Source: Mytilus californianus | Taxonomy: Eukaryota; Mollusca; Bivalvia; Mytilida; Mytilidae | Reading direction: 5' to 3' | Length of the DNA stretch: 64,000 bases | Assembly (NCBI RefSeq): GCF_021869535.1 | Contig: NW_026262593.1 | Span: forward strand, 74,094,822-74,158,821 | In this document: positions 23,838-35,494 of the stretch, one piece after another | How positions within the stretch are numbered: the stretch's first letter is position 1 | Layout of the letters: each line of letters opens with the position of its first letter | Notes under the pieces: model-generated | What the model was told of the DNA's origin: nothing | What the model saw: the letters and a program-made list of their open reading frames with translations, nothing else | Databases searched by the model: none | Program-made: the position numbers and the translations under genes

Positions 23838-25370
23838 GTATACCCCGAGGATTATGTTATATACAGGTGTAAATATGTGAGGATATTTACCTTAAGGTTG
23901 ATGTTCTACAAGGATTCTCTTTGGGTCTTTTGAGTACCGTCTTGTTGTAACTAAATACAGGTAAAGAAGAGGCTGAGCGTGGTCAGGCGTGACTCTTGTG
24001 TCATGTCTCCATTCGGGACTCTCTGCTCTCTACCAGTCCATGTACGTCTCCATTTGGGTCTCTCTGCTCTCTACCAGTAGATCACACCAGACAGAGGAAA
24101 CCCCCTAGATCTATGGGACAATTACACAACACCCCCCCCCCCCCCCGCCCCCAATCTTAAAAAGGAGGAGCTTTAATTCCGACAAAGGACACTATAACTC
24201 TCCTAGAGAAGACTGGCAATGTCTTTTACTAACTCAACCATGACACAAGGTATCTTAAAATATCCACCCCCTAAATCCTGGATATGGATAAAAAAAATTA
24301 TTTTACTTTCCCTAGAAAGAATAAAACTAAACAGTTAAACATTTGAAACTATTCCAGGATTAAATAGATCGTCAACCATCCCATTACTTGGGAACAATCG
24401 TCAACCATCCCATTACTTGGGAACAATGTATAAGCTCTACATTTCAGTTTCCTTATTACCAATTACACCTAGGAATTGTTAAGTACAACTTTAGGAATTA
24501 TCACTAAAACACAGAATTGCTATAACAACCTTTTCAAATTCCTTTCAAGAAAACCTACAGTTGACTTACTTGGCCAAAATGAAATAATTATAGTCTTACA
24601 CAACTTTACACGTAAATATTAAAAATACTTAAAAAACAAAAAAATCTCAATCAAATACTGTCCTGAAGACAAATTCATTACTACCACCCTGAATTTCCAG
24701 TTTTGACTACTACTACGTAAATTATTTCCCTTATAAAAATATCAACCCGACAAGAAAAAACAAAAAATACAAAAAAGAAGGCATTCATTCCCAAAATTGG
24801 GATAGCAGCTCATGACCATAAAAAAATGACCTCTGGTCCAAATCCAACCATCGCCGAATTAACTAATTAACTTCTTAAAAACTAATATTTACATTGGTCA
24901 TGATGGTAATACCAAGTCTTGTCGGTTGATCTACTCCAAACGAATTATACACTGTACATGGGATGTGAGGCGAACATTAAAAATTTCCTGAATACTATAT
25001 ATATATCCTCTCAACAGTCTTTAACTCGACGGAATATTGCAATTGTCATAAAAAATATCCATACATAAAGTTGCACAATCAAGTTGTTACCATTAATAAG
25101 TTCAAAATCTACATATATTCTTCGAAAGTTCCATAAAAAGGTTCCATATTTATACATCTGTCACTGTTGATGCACATGTATATATATAATTATAATGTCA
25201 CATATAATATAAATGTTCGATATTAACAACACATAAATGTTCCTCATTTATGATTAGATCAGATAATTCATTAGTTGAATGTATATCCTGCCTCAAATCC
25301 CGTAACTGTTACACACAGTAACGCCCATCAAGGGCCAGCCGATTAATGCTGTCCCCTTTTTTTTCGCTAG
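23838..25370. other. Non-coding stretch with small tandem duplications
   Basis: Holds a duplicated GTCTCCATT.GGG.CTCTCTGCTCTC block at 24003-24080, a poly-C run at 24130-24146 and a 29-bp tandem pair. No coding content recognised. Confidence 0.45.
24368..24425. repeat. 29-bp tandem duplication
   Basis: Two identical 29-bp units (24368-24396 and 24397-24425), starting ATCGTCAACCATCCCATTAC. Confidence 0.95.
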
Positions 25371-25376
25371 ATTGTT

Positions 25377-25565
25377 CTATAGGTTTGTAGAATCCAGGAA
25401 ACGGACCTCTATCGTAGGCCTAGGCGGCTCCATTTGAATAATGTCCCTCAGAGTCAACAAGGGGTCTATTAGCATACCCTGGAAGAAGAGGGTGGCACGG
25501 CCATTGCCCTGAAACCTGTCCTCTGCCAGTACCCTTAAATTCCTTAAGGAATACACTGGCACCAT
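25377..25565 (-). pseudogene. Possible 3' continuation of the broken zinc-finger gene
   Basis: A 62-codon open frame (YSLRNLRVLAEDRFQGNGRA) that looks protein-like and lies directly downstream of the pseudogene at 25577-26690. Its frame cannot be joined to it without shifts. The family is not recognised. Confidence 0.25.
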
Positions 25566-25576
25566 GCGGCGGTCGT

Positions 25577-26690
25577 CCTAGTGTTGTAGGATAACAATAC
25601 ACCTCTCGTCAGGCTCTTCCTTTTCAATTAAGGCTGCCTCCTCAGTTGTAACCATTGCCGCGGCGGCACAGGGCTGTTCTACCACTTCTGGAGTATCCAT
25701 AACGAGAGAAGTACAACTGCCTGACTCAGCCCCAGCGGGGACCAAGTTATCTATCACCGTTGTGGCTAAGAACATCTTATTCATGTTATGTAGCACCTCA
25801 AGGCTGATGTTATCCTCCCTCTTGCTATATTTTCTGTGAACATTATATCCTGATGCGACGGCGTCAGGAAGTGGAGGACACTGGACATGACCCTCCAATG
25901 CAAGATGCAGACTGGGCTGCTGATGTCACGCACCGGCTGTATCTTGAACCAAGCCTGTGTAGGCCATCCCATCCCCCTACAGACTATTCTGAAGACAGGC
26001 ATCTCCTCCCCCGCTTGGGGGTAACCAACAGACACTCTGGCATGTCTCCTTAGAAATCTCACCAAGTCATCAAAGGTAGCAGAGGTCCGACCAGTGAGCC
26101 ACTGTGCCAGAACCATCACCATATGTCCCCTGTACCGATGGAAACCGGGATCCCTCATTAGATGTGGCTCTTGTATAGGGGCAAACATGTATGATAGATG
26201 TTCCCCCAACACGTGTCTCTTGACACCTCTTGTCACCACAGGACAACCGCGCACAGGGCAGTGTTGGTCTCTTTGGCTCAGGATATATGTTCGTTCCATC
26301 CTGCCACTTCTTGGGCACCTTTAATCGTAGATCCCCTCAGGATCAGCTACAGGTGCACTGTCACCTACCTCCTTCTCTAAAATATCTTCAACTAGAGGCA
26401 AGACGGCCGGTTTAAGTGGAGACGAGACTGCCTGTTCAAGTGGAGGCAAGGTTGCCTTTTCACCATGGACCTGGAGTGTGCTGGATATGGAGGCCTCCTC
26501 CACTAGCACGAAGCCCACATCCGATACCAACTCATACGTTCCTCCGATGCCCTCCATGGTGGTTCCTCGTCCTAATCTGGGTTGAAGGGTCCCAGTTTGT
26601 AATGTAGCATTATTGTTGTAGTCAGACCTACCTCCCAACTTGGGATCTTCCTCTACCTTTTTCATTTCTTTGTCTCCCTTGTATGACATT
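25577..26690 (-). pseudogene. Lineage-specific zinc-finger protein gene, broken
   Basis: A strong splice acceptor (CTTTGTCTTTCCAG) directly precedes AATGTCATAC, so an exon starts at 26690 with MSYKGDKEMKKVEEDPK. The frame runs to TAA at 26321-26323. A second reading frame then resumes as PKKWQDGTNIYPEPKRP and a third as CPVRGCPVVTRGVKRH, followed by VLGEHL. The latter is a C-x4-C-x9-H-x4-H zinc-finger-like motif. The domain continues as WLTGRTSATFDDLVRFLRR to about 25870, where the frame changes again. Similar CxxxxC...H...H proteins, some carrying TatD domains, are abundant in bivalves. One stop and at least two frame changes argue for a pseudogene. Several short introns are an alternative. 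Confidence 0.55.
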
Positions 26691-26732
26691 CTGGAAAGAC
26701 AAAGATTAAAACATTAGCATTTATTTATTTAT

Positions 26733-26985
26733 TTATTTATGACCAGTTACACCCCCGTTATTTACAGGGGGTAGCTGTCTATCAGTTAACGAACAATTAG
26801 GAAAAGTATAAATGTCTATCTCTTCCACCTCAATAACAGATATACCTATACAGGTCAGATGAAACCATTCTTTACATTGGTCACATTGCACCATAGTTTC
26901 ACCAGTATCTGGGCCCCTACATATACAGTATTGTTTAGTGCTAGTCTTTGTTTTTGGGGCAAGAACATCTATACCTAGAGTAAAA
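26733..26985 (-). pseudogene. PHD-finger fragment
   Basis: On the minus strand the frame reads TSTKQYCICRGPDTGETMV, then QCDQCKEWFHLTCIGIS, then IDIYTFPNCSL, ending in TAA at 26733. The pattern C-x-C...C-x2-C...H-x2-C...C is a PHD zinc finger, a histone-tail reader. The cysteine expected before PNC is Phe (YTFPNC), so one zinc ligand is lost. The fragment has no ATG and ends soon after the finger. It lies just upstream of the broken zinc-finger gene on the same strand and may be its previous exon. Confidence 0.65.
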
Positions 26986-27036
26986 GGTTCTTAGCCATGC
27001 AGGAGTATTCCCGTCTTTGCATAGCTTTAACATGTA

Positions 27037-27205
27037 TTCCAATATACCCTCATCTTCCCGTGGCAGTCTAAATTTTCCCGACCTGTATCCCAGTTGACCT
27101 CTATTACCGGACCTACCTATTGTATTTATTGTTAATTTGTTCTCGTCCTGAATATGCATGAAATATTTGCCACTGAACGTTGGGCAACCAACAATCAATC
27201 AATCG
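27037..27205 (+). mobile_element. AATC-tailed SINE-like element, 5' truncated
   Basis: Covers the last third, from CCAATATACCCTCAT to CAACCAACAATCAATCAATC. The hairpin stem is CGTCC with GAACG, so one pair is lost. Confidence 0.85.
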
Positions 27206-27574
27206 ATTTATGCTTGTCGGTAACTCTAAGATTAAAACGCGATTGTTGTGTAAGAGCAATGGTCGAATTTTAATTCAAAACAATCCCTAAATACTATAAT
27301 AATATTCTGTATGTAGATGGACTGGTTCGTAGTCTTTTCGTCGGCCATTGTCAGAATTTGTAGAGAAATTTTCTCAGTTGTGGTTTTCTGACCGGCCTGA
27401 AAGTTTTTCAAGATCAGACGGTTTTATGTTAAATAACAAGGTACGATGTGTGCCGGATTTGCCACAGACTAGATTGTATTAACCAATTAACGAAGATTTT
27501 CGCGAAGTACTGTTCTTTTTTCAATTTTGTGATCTTTCCCTTTCCGACATCTTTTACATAGCAAACTGTCAGAT

Positions 27575-27889
27575 TTAGCCATAGTTTTTTCTAAATAGAT
27601 TCCGCAATAGCTGGGAGGATTTTGTTTTGGAGTGCTGCTTTGGGTTTACCAGTAGTCGAGTCGGTGTTTTCAGCTTTATTACTAAATCTTTCTGATACAC
27701 ACTATTTCCATCTGAATATTTCTGTAAGATATCTTCTTTTGGAATACTCGGTACTTCCGTTAAACATGATATTTGGGTGTTACACCTCCTTGCCTCTGTT
27801 GTAAGAACTCTGTCCGCAACTTGTGAATGCATATCAAGTGTCAAGAACTTTTTTGCCACAGTTTTTGTCGAGCCTGCGACTTTTGTCAT
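27575..27889 (-). CDS. Hypothetical basic protein, 104 codons
   Basis: Starts with a true ATG (MTKVAGSTKTVAKKFLTLDM) and is rich in Lys, Thr and Ser, with no domain recognised. The composition differs from random AT-rich ORFs, but there are no splice signals or homologous features to confirm it. It could be a first exon or a chance ORF. Confidence 0.3.
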   Translation of the reverse strand: MTKVAGSTKTVAKKFLTLDMHSQVADRVLTTEARRCNTQISCLTEVPSIPKEDILQKYSDGNSVYQKDLVIKLKTPTRLLVNPKQHSKTKSSQLLRNLFRKNYG

Positions 27890-27899
27890 AAAATCTTGC

Positions 27900-29031
27900 G
27901 AGTAAAAATACTTGTTAATAAACTTTAATCGTAAGTGTTATTTGTGGAAAGAGTCATAGGTTGTGATGTTTAATGTAGAAGCTGTTTAATTTTACAAAAC
28001 AAAGCTAGAAACTAGATATATGTGACTTCATCATATGAAAATCAAGCACAATTCTGCCAGTTTTGGTTTCTAGGGTTTAAAAATTTTTTAATGTCTAACA
28101 AAAACTTTACAATTGAATGAAAATTCCGGCAGTGTTTTTGTTCAAAACATGAAATATAATATCGAGAAAAAAAGGTGGTAGAAAAATAAAAATAAAATTT
28201 TAAAAATAATTACAAATGTCAGGATTTACAATTAATTAAGTTTCAAAAAGGCTCTATCAGAATCCCCTCGACACACACCTCTTATTAATATTTCAGGACA
28301 AATGTAAGTGTTATTTTATTATAAAGTCATATTAAAATCATTTCAATTCTGTGCTGACCCGTCTTTGCAGTTACTCGTTAATGTTTTGTGCTTAGCGGGA
28401 AAGCAGCAAATCTTATTTTGTCTTGATTTGGGAAACAACCGGCTCATACCCTATTTGAATCACAATGGCCAGATTCTAAATTCCACAATTAAGATGTCAG
28501 TGTTATATAAACAACCTGTTTGTAAAAGATTACAATTAATAAGCACAACAATAATTACCCATTTACTTTCTTTCTTAATTTTTTCTTCATAAAGTGAAAG
28601 TATACATGCACAGTACTACGCTTTCTTCCTTCTTTTTTTTTCCGAAAAAGTACGAATAAATATCTTACACATTCACGTTAATAGAATACATTTTGTTCAA
28701 TATACGTTTTCTTTTTCGTAACCTTTCAGCCGGGACAAGTTCAGGACATTAACAACGAGATAATTGAAAATCAGCATTATCAAGCAATCGTTGTGTATAG
28801 AGATTGATCGTTTCCCGGTTCTCTCCTTTCGGCTATTTCAAGAACCTCAACATGTGCTCATTCCACAAATTCAGGAAAAGAGAATGCTGATAAGAGCTTT
28901 TATTATAACTAAATAAATATCACATGAAGATTATATCCTTTACTTGATTTTGGCTTATCATTCTCAAGAGTTTATTTTTTTGTTCGTTTTAATAAATACA
29001 TTAATTACCGTGAAACGATTTAGGTACTGAT
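27900..29031. other. Non-coding stretch
   Basis: No recognised gene. Near 28030 is a short stretch (TTCATCATATGAAAATCAAG) like part of the repeat at 37690-38400. Confidence 0.35.
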
Positions 29032-29790
29032 TTATTTTCTCGACAACCATAGCATGGTAGGCAGACTCTGTGTTGAATGATGGGAAGATCTTTTGATGAT
29101 GGTTTTCCTACTGTCATCCAGCTTTTGCTGAAGTTTACCACCGCCTCTGTATGAATAGTATACCCGAAGCTGGTCTGCTATGAAGAGCTCTGGGTAGAAA
29201 TGTTTGAGTAGAAATACACCGAAGGCACCTGGGTTATTGCCACAGCACGACAGTCTGCTTAAGTCTGCTTCAGAAAGACTCATGAACTCGGGTAGGTCAT
29301 TAAACAGATGCACTGGAAGACTTCTGCGATGAGAGGTTAAGTGTCAGTGGCTGTGGCAGTGGTGAGTCTGGAAGTTGTGTGGTTGATTGTGTCAGTGGTA
29401 AATCAGGCAATACTGGATGGAATCTAGGTGTAGTTGGAGTTGATGTCATTGGTAATGGAACTGGAGTAAGCATTAGTGGCGTAACGTGTTGTGATTTCTG
29501 TTCGGATACCAGTTCCATTTCAGACAGTCTTGTGTTGGAGATTATAAGCTGCTTTTCTATGGCTTGTAAGGAAAGCTGTAGGCTCCTTGTGTATTGGCGT
29601 TGTCTGAGTTGATGTTGCTGGCCGATATATTGGCGATGGTGGTGTTGGGGCAGAGAGATGGTCTGGAAGCTCTGGAGAGACTGATGGCGATCTGAATATG
29701 TAAGGGTAAGTCGATACCATCCCCGATGCTAATCATCACGGCCTCTTGTCGGGCTTTCTTCAGGTTCAACCAATTCTTTTTCTTATCTGG
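29032..29790 (-). pseudogene. BEN-domain protein fragment in several frames
   Basis: The downstream part reads HLFNDLPEFMSLSEADLSRL, then CCGNNPGAFGVFLLKHFYPE, then LFIADQLRVYYSYRGGGKLQ and DDSRKTIIKRS. This pattern (Leu-Ser-Arg, Asn-x-Gly-x-Phe, LF.PELF, YxxxGGGKL) fits the C-terminal half of a BEN domain, a DNA-binding fold of chromatin regulators. Upstream lies a Pro/Thr/Ser-rich linker (MTSTPTTPRFHPVLPDLPL) in a second frame and a further segment (IFRSPSVSPELPDHL) in a third. Three frames without clear introns suggest decay. A SINE sits directly at the upstream edge (29791) and cuts off whatever preceded. Confidence 0.5.
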
Positions 29791-30078
29791 AACCACCAAA
29801 AGGAAGACTGGGGAATAGAAGAATGGTCACCATTGGTCTTCCTCCGACCGGCAGTTAAATCCGATGCCTCGTGTAAAGAGAGTGCCACGCTCTTTGCACG
29901 TTAAGAACCATTGCAACAACTCTTTGATGGGTCCGTAGGTGACCTGTTACAAGGCTAAATTTCTGTCCTTATCCAATATACCGTCATTTCCCGTGGCAGT
30001 CTAAATTTCTCCGACCTTAATCCCTTAAACTATTACAGAACCTACCTATTGTATTTATTGTGAACTTGTTCTCTTCCT
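29791..30078 (+). mobile_element. AATC-tailed SINE-like element, internal and 3' deletions
   Basis: Keeps the 5' end (GACTGGGGAATAGAAG). It lacks about 110 bp between CCGACCGGCAGT and TAAATCCGATG, and lacks the 3' hairpin and AATC tail. Lies at the upstream edge of the BEN-domain fragment. Confidence 0.85.
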
Positions 30079-31019
30079 GTACTAAAACAATGAATGACAA
30101 AATGAGTTATTCGCCTAATGATTTAAAATAAAAAAAATCAAAAGAAAACAAACAATATTATTCAAAAAGATTATCTGAACACTAATTGTCCTTGTAATTT
30201 AAATTTTGTGAATGAATGAATGAATGAAGGAAGGAAGGAATTAATAATCATAAACTAATTACAAAGTTATATAGACAATACGTATATACATTTTTGTACT
30301 AGTACAACAAAATAATGTTCAGTGCATGTGTGAAACAATATATACATTATCCAGGAGGAGATACTTTCACATTAACAGCTTTCATGTATCGACTTAATTT
30401 GTTTTTAAACTGTAAAATTTCTTGAGGCAAATAGTTTGCATTTTTCCAACAAAATTCCGGTAAATATTTTTGTCTTTCATTATCGAATTATTTTCAAGAC
30501 AACATATAATGATACCCGTTACCGTTTTGATCCAAGCCACAGATACGACATATTTCTTTGATTACCCCTGATAATTTATTTATGTAAACTTTATATATAC
30601 CTTCTGGGCGTATGGCTTCTTTGTTCAATTACGAATGTTCTGTAATGGCGAATCGACACATAAAATAACAAATAGAACTTTGGCTTGAAAATAAATAAAT
30701 TAAGGCTTAAATACACATTTTCTAGTAATTACAGAAGCCAGCAGAAATATTGAATTCCAATATAATTGATTTGAAATTCTGTTTGTAGTGTATTGATTTG
30801 TTTTATAAATTTTGAAACCTCAGTAAATAAAAATCAGGACAAAAAACGCACTACAATTATGACCGAAGCCTTTTGCCTAATTAAGAATCGTTAATGACAA
30901 AATGGAATGTTAACTTATAGATAGTTAAAGTTTCTGAAGTTTCGATGGAAGTGGTTGCTCCCTCAAGGGCCTTCCTCTGTTTCGGCAAGCTGTTTACTAT
31001 GCCCGGGCCCAAAATGTAA
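30079..31019. other. AT-rich non-coding stretch
   Basis: Includes a (GAAT)n/(GAAG)n run near 30211-30240. No gene recognised. Confidence 0.4.
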
Positions 31020-31437
31020 CTTTAAAGGGGATATCATTGGAACATTCTGCCTTACGTCATCCCTGGACGGATCATAATTTTCTAATGTCTATGCTCTCGC
31101 CAATTCCTCTTTTGTCAGCAGTGACTGTACATTTTTAAATTTGTGATACAGCGCGCCTTTTCCAATATATCTTGGACGAGATTGTCTTACCCTTGTCATT
31201 TCGTCCGTGACAGGCTCAAGTTCCAGCTCACGTAGCCGAGTGAGCTGTTTCGTTATTTGTTACATAGCTTCACTCTTTATTCTTCTTGCGCTGGATATCT
31301 TCGCTTTTATCTCTTCTTCCTCAGTAAGATATCCTTTTTTTCTCGCAGTCCCGAGATTTTTCAACACGTCCTGTTTTGATCACTCGGTCTTCGGTTTGAT
31401 ATTTTGAAAAAGTCCCAGGTTTTGGTTTCTGGTAAGC
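31020..31437 (-). pseudogene. Decayed charged-protein reading frame
   Basis: On the minus strand an ATG near 31430 gives MAYQKPKPGTFSKYQTED. A shifted frame then gives LGTARKKGYLTEEEEIKAK, ISSARRIKSEAM-stop, QITKQLTRLRELELEPVTDE, MTRVRQSRPRYIGKGAL and LLTKEELARA-stop. The charged, helix-like content kept over 300 bp with two nonsense codons suggests an old coding copy. The family is not recognised. Confidence 0.35.
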
Positions 31438-31479
31438 CATAGCTTTCAGTTTATCTTTAAAAAAAAGCTATAACCTTGC

Positions 31480-31522
31480 ATAGAAAACAATACATGTTCA
31501 ATTGTGTATCAGTCTTGCTTAT
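31480..31522 (+). repeat. 43-bp direct repeat, copy 1
   Basis: Identical over 43 bp to 33386-33428 (starts ATAGAAAACAATACATGTTC). The two copies bracket a 1.9-kb segment that includes the reverse-transcriptase fragment. Confidence 0.9.
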
Positions 31523-31962
31523 GTGAACGGACTGATCTCACATTCAAGTAGAAGTAACGTTTTCTGGATACCTTTTTGCTTAATGTTAGCGCAGCTACGA
31601 AATAAAATACGAAGACAAGTTCTGTCCCGGACTCCTTGTCACACTAGGGGACAAGTGTCTACAACAACCGACATAACAGACAATATTCTGGGAGGACAAA
31701 GCTAATACTAGACCGGACATCAATTTGGACCAGTATAAGCCAGCATACTGGGACAGGAAATCTTAAAGAAATAATACATAAATGATCATATTTATTTGGT
31801 TCCAGAATAACAATAAATACTCTAATATGGCATTAAGTTTAACAACAATACAAAAGGTAAATAAAGTAGGGAAATATCTTACTGTAAGTAGGGGTTTTTG
31901 AACTATATCATTAAAACCATTTTATAACCATGTCCTAACTTTTAAACCCTAAATAATGCCAA

Positions 31963-32458
31963 AACATTTAACTCTTCGTTCCGCTATATAGATGATGTTC
32001 TCTCACTAAATAATACAAAATTTGGTGACTATGTTGAACGAATCTATCCCATCGAACTGGAGATAAAGGATACTACAGATACAGTTAAGTCTGCCTCATA
32101 TCTTGACTTGCATCTAGAAATTGACAATGAGGGTCGGTTGAAAACAAAACTTTACGACAAAAGAGATGATTTCAGCTTCCAAATTGTGAACTTTCCATTT
32201 CTATGTAGCAACATTCCAGCAGCGCCTGCATACGGAGTATATATCTCCCAATTGATACGATATTCCCGGGCTTGTGTTTCCTATCATGATTTCCTTGATA
32301 GAGGATTGCTGCTCACAAGGAAGCTATTAAACCAAGAGTTCCAAATGGTGAAGTTGAAGTCATCCCTTCGTAAATTTTACGGACGCCATCACGAGTTGGT
32401 TGACCGTTATGGAATAACCGTTTCACAGATGATATCGGATATGTTCCTTATGTCGTAA
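31963..32458 (+). pseudogene. Penelope-like reverse transcriptase, 5'-truncated fragment
   Basis: Opens at FNSSFRYIDDVLSL, where YIDD is the catalytic RT motif. It continues as SASYLDLHLEID, KTKLYDKRDDFSFQIVNFPF, APAYGVYISQLIRYSRAC and LLTRKLLNQEF, ending at TAA. The blocks align well with the second half of the split element at 47115-47945 but differ throughout, so this is another subfamily. Everything upstream of the YIDD motif is missing. Confidence 0.8.
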
Positions 32459-32760
32459 CTACAATACCCTCCCTTTTCACGAATGTGACTTACCGAATTA
32501 GACTATTTACCGGATTTGTAATAACATAAGCAACACGACGGGTGCCACATGTGGAGCAGGATCTGCTGACCCTTCAGGAGCACCTGAGATCACCCCCAGT
32601 TTTTGGTGGGGTTCGTGTTGCTTAGTCTTTGGTTTTCTATGTTGTGTCATCTGTACTATTATTTGTCTGTTTGTCTTTTTATTTTTGGCCATGGCGTTGT
32701 CAGTTTGTTTTGGACCTATGAGTTTGACTGTCCCTCTGATATCTTTCGTCTCTCTTTTAA
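32459..32760 (+). repeat. 3' untranslated part of the reverse-transcriptase fragment
   Basis: Follows the RT stop and contains an imperfect palindrome: AGCAACACGACGGGTGCC against GGTGGGGTTCGTGTTGCT (32528-32622). No coding potential. Assigned by position and by resemblance to dispersed mussel repeats. Confidence 0.5.
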
Positions 32761-33385
32761 GAGTAGAAAATAGTGCAGAACAGTAATAATAAATAGCATG
32801 GCTGTATTGACTACTGATAATTACCTTATAGGAAAGTATGAATTCTGGACAATGTATTAAATGTGAATTCAGTATATAATTAATAATAAACTAACTTAAC
32901 CAATGGTAATTACCTGAAATACGAGTTGCAATATAACCAATTTCCAACACAGTCTTACCTTCAACTATAAACATCTGGTTTTGAAAAGGAGTGAATTTAT
33001 CGTGTTCTTTAACACAGGTGAAAGTTTTCTTGTAAACAACTGTAATTATATAAAAGGTAAATACGCTTCAAATCAAGGGAGCTATTTAATTTACTAATAA
33101 TTCCAATATTGCCACACTCCTTCCCACTTAAAGATAAAAAATGGTCATCAAATGTCCATGTTTCTTTGGTTTTATAACGTCATTGTTAAAGTATTTTAAC
33201 AAAATTGAACATTAATCTTGCCTCCCTTCCATTGTTATATAGGTCCTCTCCATGTGCTTTTTTTCCTGACACAACATAACATTTTTTTGTTTCCTGGGCA
33301 TCTTCTTTAGCTTTTCTTTTTTTCTTTCATTTACTTGTTCCCTGGTTTGTTTTGCATCTTCTCTTCCCCATGCTTCCCCAACTCT

Positions 33386-33428
33386 ATAGAAAACAATACA
33401 TGTTCAATTGTGTATCAGTCTTGCTTAT
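33386..33428 (+). repeat. 43-bp direct repeat, copy 2
   Basis: See 31480-31522. No other similarity flanks the two copies. Confidence 0.9.
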
Positions 33429-34035
33429 CTGATCATTTACATTTAAATCTGATTATGTCTCATACTTTGAAAGAGGGGGGTACGTGTGGCATATTCCTGC
33501 GATTGTTTTAAAAATACAACCCAAATGTTGAACAAAAGTAAGCGGTACTTCGTAAGTCTGGCTATTTCTGTTGATTGTTGCACTTCATTTGTTGGCATTT
33601 GTGTGACACCTTTACGAGATGGCGGACGCATAATTAGGTCAGAATCGGTATTGTCTGTTAAAGTGTTTCTATGATATATTCAATATAAAGCATACATGGT
33701 ATTAAATAAATTTATAAAAGATTGACAATGAAATCACAAATTACTATCGAGAAATAAATATGGAACATAAAATTCCATTTGAAAAAATCGCAAGATACCG
33801 GTAATTTACTATCATTATTTTTTCAAGATGACCTTAACATATATTAAGGATGACCGTGATTCCATAATTCGAGCATTAGATAATGTTGAGTTTGTTGGAA
33901 AAATCCAATTACACGAGTTTGCTATCTATTTATATCTATGTTTTTCTTTATGTATTGATAGACAATGTTTATGACAAAACTACGATCAAACTAATGAAGG
34001 TGAGCTCCGGCTTAATATTACCAAATTAATAATTA

Positions 34036-34450
34036 GGGCCCCGCCGAATGGCGGACGCCCTATAGTGATCAGTCTGTCCGTCCGTCTGTCCATCCATCCG
34101 TCCGTCCGTGACAAATTGTGTCCGCTCTATATCTAGAGAACCGTTATGATTTCAAAGTTTATACTAGACATGTATATTAACCAACACCAGAGGGTGTGTC
34201 ATAATGTATGTACAACTTACTAGGTCAAAGGTCAAGGTCAAAAACTTTGGTTTTAGTTGACAACCCCATGTCCTATGATAAAGATCGTGTCCGCTCTATA
34301 TCTTGAGAACCGTTATGATTTCAAAGTTTATACTTGACATGTATATAAACCAACACCAGAGGGTGTGTCATAATTTATGTTCAACTTCCTAGGTCAAAGG
34401 TCAAGGTCAAAAACTTTGGTTTCAGTTGACAACCCCATGTCCAATGAAAA
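34036..34450. repeat. Dispersed element with two 169-bp internal units
   Basis: Begins GGGCCCCGCCGAATGGCGG, then a CCGT-rich run. It then has two units starting near GTGTCCGCTCTATATCT (34118 and 34287), each ending with AACTTTGGTTT.AGTTGACAA. No ORF. Confidence 0.75.
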
Positions 34451-35267
34451 TTGGCCACATATTATTCACAGGAGGGCCCACAGAGATGGATCCCATCTCA
34501 ATGATATCTAGTTTATTCTACCACTTAGATCCTAGAAAAAGTCTTGACCGAAGTACAGTTTGTATGCGCTTCATTTTAAAAACAGGCGCACGGTCAACGC
34601 TTTTACAACCTTATAAAATTACTAAAATAGCATCCAATTCTTATAATTACAGTTTTTAGCTAGGATCATGAAAACACGTTTTTTGTCAAGTTTTTTTCTT
34701 TTATTTACCTGTGCACTTCGTTTTACATTTCATTTTGAAATGAAGGTTATTTTCAGAATGACGCGAGATTGCTGTTAGCCAATCACAATAATGTATTAAA
34801 ATGAAACATACATGTTTTGTGATTATTCATACATAAGACAAAGTTAGTTTTTAATCTGCTTCCCGTGGAAACATACACATGGACTCGGTAAGCGAATATA
34901 GATATGTTAAATCAATTTTTTATCTTTTTTATCTGTCAATTTGTGTTAAAAATTTTAATGCTGTGATCAATATTCCATTGTTTACTAGCAGTATGAAATT
35001 TACTATCTATGTCATGTACTGAAAATACGACAAAAAAATATCCACTAACCGAGCCCCTATTAAGACAAACTCAACATTACATGTTGCTCGGATTATAGAA
35101 TCTCGGTCATCCTTGTTATATGTTACGGTCATCTTGAAAAAATAATGATGATGAATTACGGTAATCTAAGCAATTTTTTCAAATCGAATTTCCAGTTTAA
35201 TATACATTTATCGGTAGTAATTTGTGATTACGTATGAATCTTTTATAAATTTATATCATACCAATGT

Positions 35268-35494
35268 ATGCTTTTTTTTCTTAAAATGTCCTGTACCAAG
35301 TCAGGAAAATGGCCATTGTTATATTATAGTTCGTTTGTGTGTGTGTTGCATTTTAGTGTTGAGTTTCTGTTGTGTCGTTGTTATCCTCTTATATTTGATG
35401 TGTTTCCCTCAGTTTAAGTTTGTAACCCGGATTTGTATTTTTCTCAATCGATTTATGAATTTTGAATAGTGGTATACTACTGTTGCCTTTATTT
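35268..35494 (+). repeat. 225-bp dispersed repeat, copy 1
   Basis: Runs from CTTAAAATGTCCTGTACC to GGTATACTACTGTTGCCTTT. Other copies are at 38745-38962 and 50989-51660. Its ends are defined here because it interrupts one arm of the inverted repeat. Confidence 0.85.
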
